Positions 40,792 to 51,676 are shown, counted from the stretch's first letter. The stretch: DNA of 64,000 bases from Ustilago trichophora (GCA_900323505.1 OOIN01000002.1:62001-126000), one strand, 5' to 3'. The notes: generated by a model not told the origin, from the letters alone. Program-made: numbers and translations.

Positions 40792-43161
40792 TTAGTGACC
40801 AACCACCAGATTCAAAAAGCGATCCAGGTTATCGACCACCGACACGGCTGCTCTGTTGATCGTTGTCGTTGAATTCGACTTGATCTCATTCTGCATTTCT
40901 CTTGGAGATCCATGCTCGCTTTCGTCTGCCGCATCAATGAGCTCAAACGAGAAGCTTTCCCCTGCAAATCTACTCCCTGGTAGCTTGGCGACGCATTCTC
41001 GGATCTCCAATATTGCCTCTCGCACGGCTTCTGCCACCATGGCTCCGGTAGAAGAGCGCAGTACCAGCGCGTCCAAGTCTTCCAGCAGGTCCAGAGTGTC
41101 CAGTGCGATATGGAGGGGTTGATCTGGTCTCAAAGGTGCGGCGGTAGAATGATGGTGGGCGGTGGAGATGAGGTCGTGATGAAGACAGGCGAGCCAGAGT
41201 CTTGCTCGCAAGGTCTGACGGGCTAGGTCAAGGAGGATCGGATCGCGATTCTTGTGGTTGTGTGAGAGGTCGAGAGATGCGAGCGAGTCGTGGATCGAGA
41301 TAGCCGCCGAGGTGGTGAGCGTGCGGCAAGTGGAAGGGTGGCAGCGTGCGGTCCAGCAATTCATGTGCTCGCCAAAGCGGTAGATCAGGTCCTCGTGGAC
41401 AGCGCTGAAACCCAACTTGGTGAGGAAGGACAGTGGTTCTGTGGCAGAGCCTGTACACAAGCGTTTCGATGCGATGGATGCGTGATCTTCGTCGTTGTGG
41501 TCGGATTTGACCCGCTTCCGACTGCCTCCGTGACCATGTTGCAAGTTCGAAGCTTCCATCTGACACACATACCCGACCTTCCTCTCACTCCACCAGCGCT
41601 CTGCACGCACCAGCAGCGCCCACACCCTCACCTCTTCGCTCATCTCTCCCTCCCTTACCCCGGCTGCTGCATTCGACCCGACTCTATCGATCCCGAGAAT
41701 CTTGGCAAGCGTCACGGCCTCGCAAAAGCGGAAAAAGCTCGCGTCCTTCCACTCGGCAAAGCTACCCATTTCTCCGGCGTCATCCGCCTCGTCGAGGTTG
41801 TAAAGTGCAATCGAGAGGAAGAAGCTAGTGAGGACACTTTCGAGCGTCGGAGTCTGTCCAAAGGCTACGCCTCCTCCAGCGGAGGAGAGGCGTAGGAGAA
41901 GAACCCTTTCGATAAGGCGGACTGCTTCCATGCTCAGCTCGCCTGGTGACTGTGCACGGCTGCGCTTCTCGCCCGCCAGAGGTGCGACTGCGGGCATGGT
42001 GAAGGGTCTCGCCAGCTCTACGGCGAGCTCCGCAGCGCGAGTACGAGTGGTGGGAAGGGTGAGCCCAAGCATCCCGAGCAAAGAGATCGATAAAGCCAGC
42101 GCTGCAAATGTTGGATCTTGATCGTGGCTCTTCCTCCCGAGCTTCGGGTAGATGTAGGCCCTCGGCACGATACCTGGACATAAGCGTTCGTAAAGGTTTT
42201 CGTAGAACAGCGCTGTCCTCTTTGTCAAAGTCATCGTGTTGAGTGGGTCGTCGCCGTGAGGATTTGTTTTACGCTGTGTTTGCTGCTGCTGCTGCTGTTT
42301 GGTCTTCTGCTCTGCTTCCCGAGCTTTAACATAGCCAGCTTCGACCTTTGGCAAGATGCCAGCGTTGAGTGTAGAAAAGCTGTTGCGACGGCTTCCGTCC
42401 GGTTCGATCAGACCGAGGCTACCCAAAATGTGGCCAGCCCACAGCTTTTGTTTGGCCTCGTGATGACTCTGCAACGTCTGACCTAGTACTGCCAATTGTC
42501 GCTGTTGAGGATCCCAATCAACCTCCTCGGCGAGAATCCCGAGCAAGTCTAATCCAGCGGTGGTGGCCGTTCCCACCGAACCAGTCATGTTGCTGTTGTC
42601 GATCAAACTCGTTGAAACGGAAGAGAAGGAGGATTTGGACGAGGAAGAGGTGGAAGGGGTCGCGTTGGCGTTGATCAGGTCGGTCAGAGCCGAGATGGGC
42701 AATGTGGAAGGTGGAAATGCGGAGGAAGAGACGGAGAGCAGCTCGGAATAAGCAGAGTGGGTGGAAGAGATGGGCGCTTGAGAGTCAAGCAGGTTTTGAA
42801 AAGATGAAGCGAAGGCGAGGAGGGTTGGAGGGTCGGGAGAGATTCGGAGTGGTGCACTGTTCGGTTTACGTGTCAGTGGCTTGCGAGATGATGCCGAATC
42901 GAGTCTCGACGACGGACAGTGTTCTGAAGGGTGACGGCGATGAGATTGCTGAGCAGACTGAGAGGTGGTCGCCGCTCGAGAGCGCTGTTGAGGCAGTGCT
43001 GTAGTCGATGACGAGGACGAAGAAGGCGCAGGCAATCTAGGCGAGACGGGTGAAGCAGAACGATCAGCACCACGTCGATGATGGGAGCACCCTGCAGCCG
43101 ATGAGGACGAAGACGAAGCTTCTACTGCTGGATAGTTGGTTGCTCTTGCTGCTAAAGCCAT
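40792..43161 (-). CDS. Fungal regulator-like protein with middle homology region but no zinc cluster
   Basis: 789 residues. The first 230 are Ser/Thr/Pro-rich and disordered. From about 300 onward it resembles the fungal transcription-factor middle homology region: FYENLYERLCPGIVPRAYIYPKLG, then FFRFCEAVTLAKILGIDRV and RVWALLVRAERWWSERKVGYVCQ, which fit the R..W..L...ER..S...G.P pattern. A basic insert GSRKRVKSDHNDED could serve nuclear import. No C-x2-C-x6-C motif exists in the frame or in the 600 bp upstream on this strand. Poly-Gln (QQQQQQ) at about 285. It may be a co-regulator that has lost DNA binding, or the zinc-cluster exon may lie further upstream. First ATG used. Confidence 0.6.
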   Translation of the reverse strand: MALAARATNYPAVEASSSSSSAAGCSHHRRGADRSASPVSPRLPAPSSSSSSTTALPQQRSRAATTSQSAQQSHRRHPSEHCPSSRLDSASSRKPLTRKPNSAPLRISPDPPTLLAFASSFQNLLDSQAPISSTHSAYSELLSVSSSAFPPSTLPISALTDLINANATPSTSSSSKSSFSSVSTSLIDNSNMTGSVGTATTAGLDLLGILAEEVDWDPQQRQLAVLGQTLQSHHEAKQKLWAGHILGSLGLIEPDGSRRNSFSTLNAGILPKVEAGYVKAREAEQKTKQQQQQQTQRKTNPHGDDPLNTMTLTKRTALFYENLYERLCPGIVPRAYIYPKLGRKSHDQDPTFAALALSISLLGMLGLTLPTTRTRAAELAVELARPFTMPAVAPLAGEKRSRAQSPGELSMEAVRLIERVLLLRLSSAGGGVAFGQTPTLESVLTSFFLSIALYNLDEADDAGEMGSFAEWKDASFFRFCEAVTLAKILGIDRVGSNAAAGVREGEMSEEVRVWALLVRAERWWSERKVGYVCQMEASNLQHGHGGSRKRVKSDHNDEDHASIASKRLCTGSATEPLSFLTKLGFSAVHEDLIYRFGEHMNCWTARCHPSTCRTLTTSAAISIHDSLASLDLSHNHKNRDPILLDLARQTLRARLWLACLHHDLISTAHHHSTAAPLRPDQPLHIALDTLDLLEDLDALVLRSSTGAMVAEAVREAILEIRECVAKLPGSRFAGESFSFELIDAADESEHGSPREMQNEIKSNSTTTINRAAVSVVDNLDRFLNLVVGH

Positions 43162-45705
43162 GCCTCAGTTCGAGTCAAGGAAATGTGGTGATGGTAGGAA
43201 ACGGTGCAATTGGTGGTGGTGCTAAAGATTGGTCGTAATGGCGGTGGTATCGGAGCTGGCGGTGGCACAGTGGTGGGTGAGAGTCATGTGAAGTTCGGAA
43301 GGCTCGGTGGGGCAGTCAGGATGCTCAGGAATGAAGACCGGGACGAAAAGTGGTTGGAGGAGGATAAGGTTGAGAGCCTACTCAGCCGGCGTGCTTGCAG
43401 ATGGTTGCGCCGAAAGTGGTGATGAAATGCGTTGAAACGCCAAGGCAAATGCAACGAAATGCTTCTCTGTCGAAAGGAAGCAAAGAGAGCCTAGAGCAAA
43501 CGTAGGGAATAGGCTGAGTGAAGGGGGAGGGGGTTTGGCAATTCAAAGAGAGGAGGCTGACCGGAGCGGACCGTACATCAAGACGAGGTCGAGTCTCAAG
43601 AAGGAAAAGTGGGGTTAGGGTCGACACATAACAGCCATCTGTTGCAACAGTATGTACACACAAGGAGCAGGCAGAATGGAGTGTGTATGGTCCCACTAAC
43701 AACGCAAGACCCGGATGAATCAAAGCCGGAGAGGAAAGGCAAAGATGACGATGAGCAGCACCTCACCTCACCTGACATCTGCCTGCGGCTGTCATGCCTT
43801 TGAAAAAGAGAAGAGTGGGGAAGATCACATGCATCGGACAACTCGTTGAAAGAGCATGAGTGGATCGAACCCCCGCCTTTCCACCCAGCACCGAATCACG
43901 GCCGGAGCGGTGCCTTACCGGCCAATTTCAAAGCATTGTCGCCCCACCACGCCGAGATGATGCGGTCTTGTACACTTTGTTCGCACCCGTTCTCACAAGC
44001 ATTGATCTTGTCCTAGATCCAATGGGAGAGAGGAAAACAGTTCCAACAGTCACAGCTTCAGAAAGTCACCGGTTAGTAGAGCATATTTTGAACTGGGATC
44101 ACCGGAGAGTGAGAGTGGGGAAAGAGCATGAACAGTGAAATCTCGTCGAGCAGCAGCGTCACAGTTCAAGTGGGACCAACAACCGCCAACGACCGAGAAC
44201 GGAGCAGATTCGGAGCAGCTTGGCAACCACCGTTTAAAACTCCGAATCCTGAACATTTGAAAAAATCCACAGACAAAGCACCGCGCGGGCATGTCGGCTA
44301 TCGACTCTCCCTGGAGCAGCCAGGCTAAATCCTTGTCCAATATATTGTTCGATTCCGAGCTAGCGATCCGTGTTACGTACTTGATCGTCAAGCAAGCAAG
44401 ATGGTAGCTTTCGATCAAAGTCGTACCAAAGGACGATGCAGCAGAAGAAAGTCCACATCCTCTTGCTGCGAGAAAGAAAGAAACATGTTTAGCGAGCGTC
44501 TGTTGCGCGCTCAGATCTCCGAAGAGCTCGCTGCTGGCTCGGTCCAAGGAGTCGGTGGATCGCTCGACCGGGACTGATCCCGTTCTCTTAGGCTAATATT
44601 CAGGACCCTTGCGGTTTGAAGGATTAGCCGGACTTCTAGGTACTCTACTGTACGGGAAGCTCCGTCTCGCTCAATGTAAGATCGACAGATGCTGCCTTCC
44701 AGCGGAAGCACCGGTGTCCAGTACGTACAAGGTCCAGCATCAGTTTCGCCGAGGATACACCTGGCTCTTCTCACTCATCCTTGCACCGTCTTCCTGCTTG
44801 TTTGCCGTCATTCGACATCAGAGACGCACCAAGAGACAAGTGGGCGATGTTACGCTAGTCCGCCAAAAATTATGGCAGCATCGCGGCTATCTTATCTTGG
44901 CTGTCTCTAACCATTCAATTCGACAACCGGCGAACCCGCTTCTTGGTCCTCTAAACAGCCTCTTCTCCTCCGGCGACCTTGCCTGGCTCTTTGCTGTGTG
45001 GAGCAATACCGGCCGGCTCTCCGAAGAGGAAAAAGCTTAAGCTCGATCAAAGTTGTCCGACTCACATTTGGTTCTGGTGGAGCTCCTTTTGCCTAAAGCT
45101 TGCTCGCAAACGACAAAAAAAGGCAAGGCGTGGATAGAGTCTGGCTTGGTTCTACCGACCGACTCTGACTCGCTTGTTGGATGTCCTCAGGGACAGTGTT
45201 TGTGCGATTTTGTTCGCCGTCCAAAAATTGACCGGTGATTAAGAGACATTTAGGCATATGCATGCAAGCTGCCACTCAAAAGCAAGCCTTGGTTTCTTTT
45301 ACCACATGTGACACCTCTTGTCATCACTCTCGTGGGGGCTCGGCTCGGCAAGATAGTTGCTCATCCCGAGCTTCCGCCTCAGCGGCTACGGCGTGATCTC
45401 CCTGAATGCCATTGGGCAGGTCGAACAATCGACGACTTAACAGATGTGATCTTTTTTGATTTTTCACTTTGTTAAGCTGCGAGAACAGAACAAGTTCAGA
45501 TGAATTTCAAACTGAGCTGAGAAAATTCCAACGCTTTCCTCCACTTTGAGCCCCCGAGACCCGCAGCTTTTTCGGACGCCAAACCTTCTTCCCTCACTGC
45601 CATCATCGCCAGGCTATCTTCTTCTCGTCCACATTGCACAAAGTCTCTAGCCTTTCATTCACATAGGGCATCCTCGCAGCTTTCTAGAAGCATCTTCAGC
45701 ACGCC
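43162..45705. other. Gene-free stretch, 2.5 kb
   Basis: No ORF with family support (the longest, 44050-44547 minus, has none). A GC-rich hairpin GGCCGG...CCGGCC lies at 43900-43923 beside a GGTTCGATCC box on the minus strand (43861-43875); together they do not form a tRNA. A half TACTGTAC palindrome is near 44647. The final 150 bp are the promoter of ZIM17. Confidence 0.5.
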
Positions 45706-46326
45706 ATGTCAGCCAGCAGAATCTTTCCATCCCTCGCGCGTAATATCGCCTCGAGCAGTCGACACACTTTGCAACGCAGCCTTGCCACTCCCAAATCAGC
45801 TCTTGCCGACCCAGCGCATATTGCACTCCGATCTCAATCCACTCTTCGCACTTCTAGAACTTCTCTGACAGCGTCACTCCTACGTCACCCGCAGCATCGC
45901 AAATTCTCTGCAGCTCCAACATTACACAACGATCGATCGCGCGTCGAATCATTCCTCCCAGAAACTACCCCTTCCCACAACCAGGTTCAAGACGATCCCG
46001 CCTCGATCCCAGTCACAGGTGAACGTACTCCCATTGGTCAAATCGAACAACGACTTGCCATCACCTTCACCTGCACTGTCGATGAATGCGGTCACCGCAG
46101 CTCGCACGAATTTTCTAAAAGGTCCTACACCAAAGGCATCGTAATCGTTCAGTGTCCAGGTTGCAAAAACAGGCATCTGATCGCAGACAACTTGAGCTGG
46201 TTCACAGAGACAGAGGACGAGCCAAGAACTATTGAGCAGATGATCGAGGCAAAAGGTGGCAAAGTGAGGAGAGGCACCGTGGGCGTTGATGGCGAGACTG
46301 GCGAGACCATCGAGATTCTTTCATAG
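45706..46326 (+). CDS. ZIM17: Mitochondrial Hsp70 escort protein, zinc-finger DNL type
   Basis: Keeps matrix Hsp70 soluble and so supports protein import and Fe-S cluster assembly. The 206-residue product starts with a ~70-residue Arg/Ser/Leu-rich presequence. The DNL zinc finger is C123-x4-C128 and C150-x2-C153 within FTCTVDECGHRSSHEFSKRSYTKGIVIVQCPGCKNRHLIADNLSWF, where the SKRSYTKG.VIVQCPGC.N.HLIADNL.WF block is nearly identical to known members. The first cysteine pair is two residues wider than the C-x2-C of yeast. The C-terminus (IEQMIEAKGGKVRRGTV) also fits. First ATG, no intron. Confidence 0.94.
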   Translation: MSASRIFPSLARNIASSSRHTLQRSLATPKSALADPAHIALRSQSTLRTSRTSLTASLLRHPQHRKFSAAPTLHNDRSRVESFLPETTPSHNQVQDDPASIPVTGERTPIGQIEQRLAITFTCTVDECGHRSSHEFSKRSYTKGIVIVQCPGCKNRHLIADNLSWFTETEDEPRTIEQMIEAKGGKVRRGTVGVDGETGETIEILS

Positions 46327-46622
46327 AGAGAGAGAGAGAGAACGATAGAAGCAATACAAGGATAGACTGTATACTACTTGCACACACCACTCGATTCATG
46401 CTCGCGTTAAATCCCAGCAGAATTCACCATCTCTGCCCTGCGACCACAACACCAAGCTCGGATGCGCAAAGAGAGCCAACTCATATGCTCGAACATGTTT
46501 GCTAGCCATCTCGGGCAAGCTCTATCACAATACCGCCAGACACACCAACGAAACCAATCTGACCATGGGAGGAAAATATGTATCATTCGTCTTTCTAGAT
46601 GATCTACAATCCAGCTCTAGAT

Positions 46623-48344
46623 CTAAACGCAATCAGCGTGTAGTTGCCTTGCAACCGCAATGGTCTTCTCTTCCCTCAGGCGGTGACCCACGACCTGCAG
46701 GCAAACGGGCAGGCCGTGGGCATCTGCTGCGTCGTATTGAGCCCACACCTTCTCCTCCTCTCCGCCTTGCTTGGGCTTGAATCCTTCATCCTTTTGATCG
46801 AGTACCTTGTCCACACTGACTCCTTGCAGGGGAAACACGACAGCTGGCATATCCATGAGGTTCCACACTCCCGTGTAGAAAATGTGGTGGTAAGCGTCGT
46901 GTCTGGTGCTAACCTCTGCGGCAACGGGCGATACGAGAGCGTCAAAGGGCTTGCCACCTGTGATGGCGCGCATGCGCTCAAGCATCTCTGCTGCCCATCC
47001 TGTGCGAGCGGCTTGGACGGTCCAGAGCTCCTTGACGGTCTTGTTGGTAGAAGGGTCGGTCTCAGCCAGACCGGGGACCCACTCCGAGTGCTCACCCGAG
47101 GACTCCATGAGCGAATGGATCGTGGCACCTCCTTCGGCACGGAAGAAGGAGACGATAAAGTTGAGACCGCGCTCAAAGAGGGCGGCATCGGAGGGGTTGG
47201 CAGAGGCATCCCATTCAATGACGTTGTGACCGGCTGCGCGGAGCTTGCTGGCAGCATGGGCGAGAGCACGCTGAAGGGGAGGTGTAGGGGTGACCAGACC
47301 GTTGTTAGTAAGCATGAGGATGGTCAGCGACTTGGGAAGAGAAGAAGCTGCGACGGGGGTCCAAGGGATGGGGACACACTTGGGATCTACATGCCACGGC
47401 TCGGTGTCCACCACCATCTTGGCATAGATCTCGAGTCCCTCTGCATCGTTGCACATGGGACCGTTGATCGACATGACTGCCTCTTGACCAGCCAAGCCAC
47501 TCTTGCACTTGCCCGTTGGGAAGCGACCAAACGAAGGCTTCAACCCCCACAAGCCCGTAAACGAGCAAGGGATGCGAATGCTACCACCGATATCCGTCCC
47601 CACACCGAGCGGGCTTCCACGCATTGCCAAGAGCGCCGATTCACCACCCGAACTTCCACCGGGTGTCATCTTGGTGTTGAACGGATTCAGCGCTCGACCG
47701 TTGGCATTGCTGACCGTCTCTGCAATCATCATTGCCGTCGGAGTAGCCGTCTTGCAGTACAGCACGGCTCCCTGCTCCCTCAGCAGGGTGACCAGCATCG
47801 AATCGTGATCCGAGGGACTGTTGATCCATGCTACAAAGCCTAGGTTCGAGTCTTTGCCTGTGAGGTTGAAGTTGTCTTTCAGCGAAATAGGAAGACCGGC
47901 GAGAGGGCCAGCGTGCTTGCCGGACGACTCATACTGCTGGTCGTACTTCTTGGCGGCAGAGATGGCTTCGTCGAAGAAGATCTCGGTGAGACAGTTGGTG
48001 AGCTGATGAGCGATTGCAGCGCGCTTACAGAAGGCGGTGGTGACAGCCTCGGATGTCCAGGTGCGAGATTGGAGCTTGGAGAGGATCTCTGCAACGGGAG
48101 CGTCGGTGATCTTGAGCTCCTCGGCAGTGAGAATGCCACAGGATGCAGGGATGGAGCGCACATCAGACCCACTCTTCTCGTTGACGCCTTCGAGGATCGA
48201 AGAAGACAGACGCCAGTCCGAGGGAATCAGATCCAGTCGAGATTGCTGATTGGCCGCAGCGACCTGCTTCCACGATGACGAGCTCGACATCTTGGAAGTC
48301 CCGTTTGAAGGGGTCACGGTTGAAGAAGCTACAGCAGCCGGCAT
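46623..48344 (-). CDS. Amidase (fungal acetamidase-like, amidase signature family)
   Basis: Hydrolyses an aliphatic or aromatic amide to acid and ammonia. 573 residues from the ATG at 48342-48344; codons further upstream have only a TTG. The amidase signature is complete: catalytic Lys in GLPISLKDNFN, the cis-Ser in MTPGGSSGGESALLAMRGSPLG and the nucleophile Ser in GVGTDIGGSIRIPCSFTGLWGLKP. Later blocks (NGPMCNDAEGLEIYAKMV, DALVSPVAAEVSTRHDAYHH, GVWNLMDMPAVVFP) fit fungal general amidases. The natural substrate cannot be told. It is convergent with ZIM17, 296 bp away. Confidence 0.9.
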   Translation of the reverse strand: MPAAVASSTVTPSNGTSKMSSSSSWKQVAAANQQSRLDLIPSDWRLSSSILEGVNEKSGSDVRSIPASCGILTAEELKITDAPVAEILSKLQSRTWTSEAVTTAFCKRAAIAHQLTNCLTEIFFDEAISAAKKYDQQYESSGKHAGPLAGLPISLKDNFNLTGKDSNLGFVAWINSPSDHDSMLVTLLREQGAVLYCKTATPTAMMIAETVSNANGRALNPFNTKMTPGGSSGGESALLAMRGSPLGVGTDIGGSIRIPCSFTGLWGLKPSFGRFPTGKCKSGLAGQEAVMSINGPMCNDAEGLEIYAKMVVDTEPWHVDPKCVPIPWTPVAASSLPKSLTILMLTNNGLVTPTPPLQRALAHAASKLRAAGHNVIEWDASANPSDAALFERGLNFIVSFFRAEGGATIHSLMESSGEHSEWVPGLAETDPSTNKTVKELWTVQAARTGWAAEMLERMRAITGGKPFDALVSPVAAEVSTRHDAYHHIFYTGVWNLMDMPAVVFPLQGVSVDKVLDQKDEGFKPKQGGEEEKVWAQYDAADAHGLPVCLQVVGHRLREEKTIAVARQLHADCV

Positions 48345-49199
48345 GACGATGGGAAAGCTTAAAGTTAAAGATTGTTTGGAGAAGAGTCTCTGTGCAACTC
48401 GAGTGGGCAATCTGTTTGGAGGGACAAATCAAGCCGAATCAACACTCTATATATTAGAGTGTGCGGTGCGAGGCTGTCTGTGCGTGCGCACACAAAAGTA
48501 CAACGGCCCGTATAGCCGACCAACGAGCGCAAACCACAAATGAGATTGCATAGAAAGACTTTATCTCTCGGCCAACTTGGCAGGGGCAGTTGTCACAGTG
48601 CAACAGCAGTTGCGCGCGCGGCTACAACAACAACGATATCCCGCGCCCGAGTTTACTTTGCTCCCCAATCCAGGGTCCGCTTCGACCTGCATCTCATCTA
48701 GTCCAACCCAAATCCAACGCTAACTTTCCTGACTCAATCCAACCTCTCCATCGCAGACACGACGGCTTTGTGCTCCGGTGAAACCGAGGATAGGAAAGCA
48801 AACAGTACGCCCAAAGAGGCTGATTTTGAGCATGACCGTGGGGAAACACTGGAAAAAAGCTCGGCGTTCAGCTCGGCCCAGAGAAGGCACAATACGAGAG
48901 AGTGTTACAATTCCGAAAAAAGGGCTTGAATTCCTAACCCCCCCTCCCCCACACACAGTGCGAGTCTAAATCCGAACAGTGCGACCCATGACCACCACGC
49001 GGGTCAAGTCACCGCCTGGCATACCGATTATCATTCCGCGGAGAGCAGCATCAACCATTCGCTGACGATAAGATGTTCTCCCCTTCTTGATAAGAATCCA
49101 AATGCAAGCTCGTCACACATGGTCGCTCAGACAGTGCAAAGACAGACAAATGTATTCTTGAATTCTCTAGAATGCACAGCTTCTGATCGAGGGTCCGTA
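48345..49199. other. Intergenic region, 0.9 kb
   Basis: Promoter of the amidase and downstream of the AAA-like ATPase. A C-rich run (CCCCCCTCCCCCACACACA) sits near 48938-48957. No gene recognised. Confidence 0.45.
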
Positions 49200-51239
49200 T
49201 CACTTGTCATCGTCACCGTCCGCATCATCGTCATTATCGCGACCCAACCGCTCATCGCCACCGAGCAGCGTCCACGTCTCAAACTCTCGTCCCTTGTGAT
49301 CCTTTTTGATGAGGAATTTACCTCCATCGCCCTGCTCCTTCCACACCAGCTCGCGCGTACGGCCCAAGCTCTCGATGGCCGATACACGATCCATGACCGA
49401 CTCAAGTCGGTCTTCGTAGCCCTGTGATTCGGCTACGCGGCGCATGGCACGGAGGAGCGGCATCGAGTCGGCGCGTATGTGATGGTGTCGATCAATATGG
49501 ATGACGTTGAGATGGTCGAGTTCCATGATAAAGTCTGGACGGGTCATGACTTGGCGTGCTTCGCCCCAGGTGAGGTGTGGATTGGGGACGTCTGCGCCTC
49601 GTACGTCTGTTTCCTGGTCCATACTAGGATCAGTGATGGGCGATTCGGTAAGTCGGCGGTGTGCAATGGCTGATTGATCGTCGTCATCATCATCGTCGTC
49701 CTCATCATCATTGTCATCGTCGTCATCTTGATCCTTTTTAGCCTGACGCAATGCGGCAGTAGTAAATCTCGTCATACCGGGCACAGGCGACGCCCTCGCC
49801 TTGAACCATCCGGCATCGCTATGCAATTGCGCTGCCAAACTGCTGTACTGCGGATCTTCCAGCGTTTCCTGGTTCACAAACGCCGGCATTTTACCCCCAT
49901 ACTCCTCCAACAACTCCTCCAACTCCTTCTGCTTCTTGGATAGCTCGACAAAGAGCAACCAACTACAAGTGGACCACTTTTGCTCGTCCATCACGTCATC
50001 GTCGTGATCCTCGATGATACCCGTCTTACTGAGCACCCACTGCATGTCGTCCTCCACCAACTGCCTTGCCGCCCGCAACATGTCTTTGCGTCTCGCAACC
50101 TTGTTGAGCAACCCCAGTCGGCCACCGCAGATCTCGTAGACTTCTTGAAGCACGCGCGGGTCCTGGGAGGAGGGCTTCTCACCCCAGTACTGCTTGCGAC
50201 AACCACGAAGGACGTTGATTGACTGCCGACGTGTGAGGTCTCGGAAGGAAAGCGTGTCCATACGGTTCGATGCTTTGCGGAGCACGTCGTAGACCCAGTA
50301 ATCGGCCGTAGTGAAGACAAAGGTGGCTGTGCCTGCAGATGCCCATTTCTCGGCACGTTGCTGGAAGATGTGCAGCAGCTTGGTTCCCTCCTCATCGCGT
50401 GGGAGCAGATGCGCGCTGTTCATGACAATGATGGCTGGTTTGCCGGTCTTTTGCTTGCGCGTGATGAGGGCCCTCTCCAGCTTGTGTAGGGCCCGCTCGA
50501 GCTGCTGATAGTACGACATGCCGGACAGATCGGAGAGGCCGAGTAGATTGCCGAGGTAGTCGCGGTTGTTGCTGAAGTTGATCGATTCCGAGAAGCGATC
50601 CACGACAATAGTGGGGTCAAGGTGGGCATCGAAGAAGGCGCATCCATCGGCGTCGATCTCGGCCATAGCTTCGATGATCGATGTCGCCTTGCCAGATCCC
50701 TTGCTGCCCATGACGAGGAAATAGCGTCCAGCTTCTTTGCCAGAGACGATGCTTCGGATCATCTCGTCTTCCGGACGAGGCGGGTCAATGCGGACATGGG
50801 CCAGCTGATCGCCGCTCTTGGCGAGAGCAAGCACTGGGTCGTAGCCGGGATCGAACGCTGCCTCCATCTTCTTGAGGACGTGGCGCTTGTACCAAGAGTG
50901 GTAGACCATGGCGGCTCCACCGAGCAGGAGGACACCGACCGATGCGCCCATCGCTGTTTCCCATCCAGTCGAGTTGAAGAAGCTGCGGAAGCCATCGTTG
51001 GAGTCTTTGTCCGACTTGCTCTCTGAAGATTTAGCTGAGGATGAAGTTGAAGAAGAAGAAGGATGTTGTTGTGGATCAGAGGAACGCACGGCGGTTGTGG
51101 ACAGCGCTCGTAACTGCCTTGTTCGTAACGTGCCGAGGGCAGGCCTTGCTGTCGCCTGGCTGTGGGTTCGTAGGGACGCTGTAATGAAGCGCCGCGAGGA
51201 TGCGGACGCTGCAGCTGCAGCTGTGGGGACGAATACCAT
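49200..51239 (-). CDS. Mitochondrial membrane AAA-like ATPase (fungal family)
   Basis: 679 residues. An Ala/Arg/Ser-rich presequence (1-50), a Ser-rich linker and one transmembrane helix (about 96-114, AMGASVGVLLLGGAAMVY) precede a P-loop domain. The Walker A is G178-S-K-G-S-G-K184-A, with Ala where Ser/Thr is usual; the Walker B-like strand PAIIVMNSAHLLPRDEEGT has Asn-Ser instead of Asp-Glu. After it come FVFTTADYWVYDVLRKASNRMDTLSF and a winged-helix-like C-terminal part. An acidic run of mostly Asp at about residues 520-545 and another at the C-terminus are encoded by GTC/ATC repeats. It resembles a conserved fungal family with a degenerate AAA core of unknown role. Divergent from TMA20. 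Confidence 0.75.
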   Translation of the reverse strand: MVFVPTAAAAASASSRRFITASLRTHSQATARPALGTLRTRQLRALSTTAVRSSDPQQHPSSSSTSSSAKSSESKSDKDSNDGFRSFFNSTGWETAMGASVGVLLLGGAAMVYHSWYKRHVLKKMEAAFDPGYDPVLALAKSGDQLAHVRIDPPRPEDEMIRSIVSGKEAGRYFLVMGSKGSGKATSIIEAMAEIDADGCAFFDAHLDPTIVVDRFSESINFSNNRDYLGNLLGLSDLSGMSYYQQLERALHKLERALITRKQKTGKPAIIVMNSAHLLPRDEEGTKLLHIFQQRAEKWASAGTATFVFTTADYWVYDVLRKASNRMDTLSFRDLTRRQSINVLRGCRKQYWGEKPSSQDPRVLQEVYEICGGRLGLLNKVARRKDMLRAARQLVEDDMQWVLSKTGIIEDHDDDVMDEQKWSTCSWLLFVELSKKQKELEELLEEYGGKMPAFVNQETLEDPQYSSLAAQLHSDAGWFKARASPVPGMTRFTTAALRQAKKDQDDDDDNDDEDDDDDDDDQSAIAHRRLTESPITDPSMDQETDVRGADVPNPHLTWGEARQVMTRPDFIMELDHLNVIHIDRHHHIRADSMPLLRAMRRVAESQGYEDRLESVMDRVSAIESLGRTRELVWKEQGDGGKFLIKKDHKGREFETWTLLGGDERLGRDNDDDADGDDDK

Positions 51240-51676
51240 CCTGTTGCGTAGCTTGCGAGGATGTTAAGACCTGTCTAAACGACGCTGATAGCAATCCAGA
51301 AGATCGTGTGCAAGGTCAAGAAGATTGTTCCAAGTTCGCGTGGAGTGTTCAGACTTTCTTGTTCATTAACTTTCTGGCCTTTTGTTTCGTATCACAATGA
51401 GCGAGCTGTCTGACCGGACCTTCTAATCTTGGCATCATTGCACAGCTGGCGGTGCTCTAAATTTGGGCTGTGCTCTGCAAACTTACCCGTTCAATATGAT
51501 GAACGTTGCAACCGCACGGACGTGTTAAGTCGCGAGTCTTTCCACCTCTCCGACTTCCGAGATCTCGATTCAAAATGCGTGAAATGCCTACACACCTCGA
51601 CTCTCTCGACATTCGCTCTCTCTCAACGAGCTGTCCCTCCATCTGGAAGACACGTACACAGAGCGAACTCACAAAG
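51240..51676. promoter_or_regulatory. Divergent promoter of the ATPase and TMA20 genes
   Basis: 437 bp. An ATG at 51575 is in frame with TMA20 and could give a 34-residue longer form, but the homologous start lies at 51677, so this is taken as 5' leader. Confidence 0.4.

Noticed and set aside
43861..43923. tRNA-like signal on the minus strand (GGTTCGATCC box and GC-rich hairpin)
   Set aside because: The T-arm stem does not pair around the loop, and no acceptor or anticodon stem can be formed.
44050..44547. 165-codon ORF on the minus strand
   Set aside because: No motif, no signal peptide, and composition like the surrounding non-coding DNA.
46644..47843. 399-codon open frame antisense to the amidase
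   Set aside because: Shadow of the amidase codons; low-complexity translation with no family signature.
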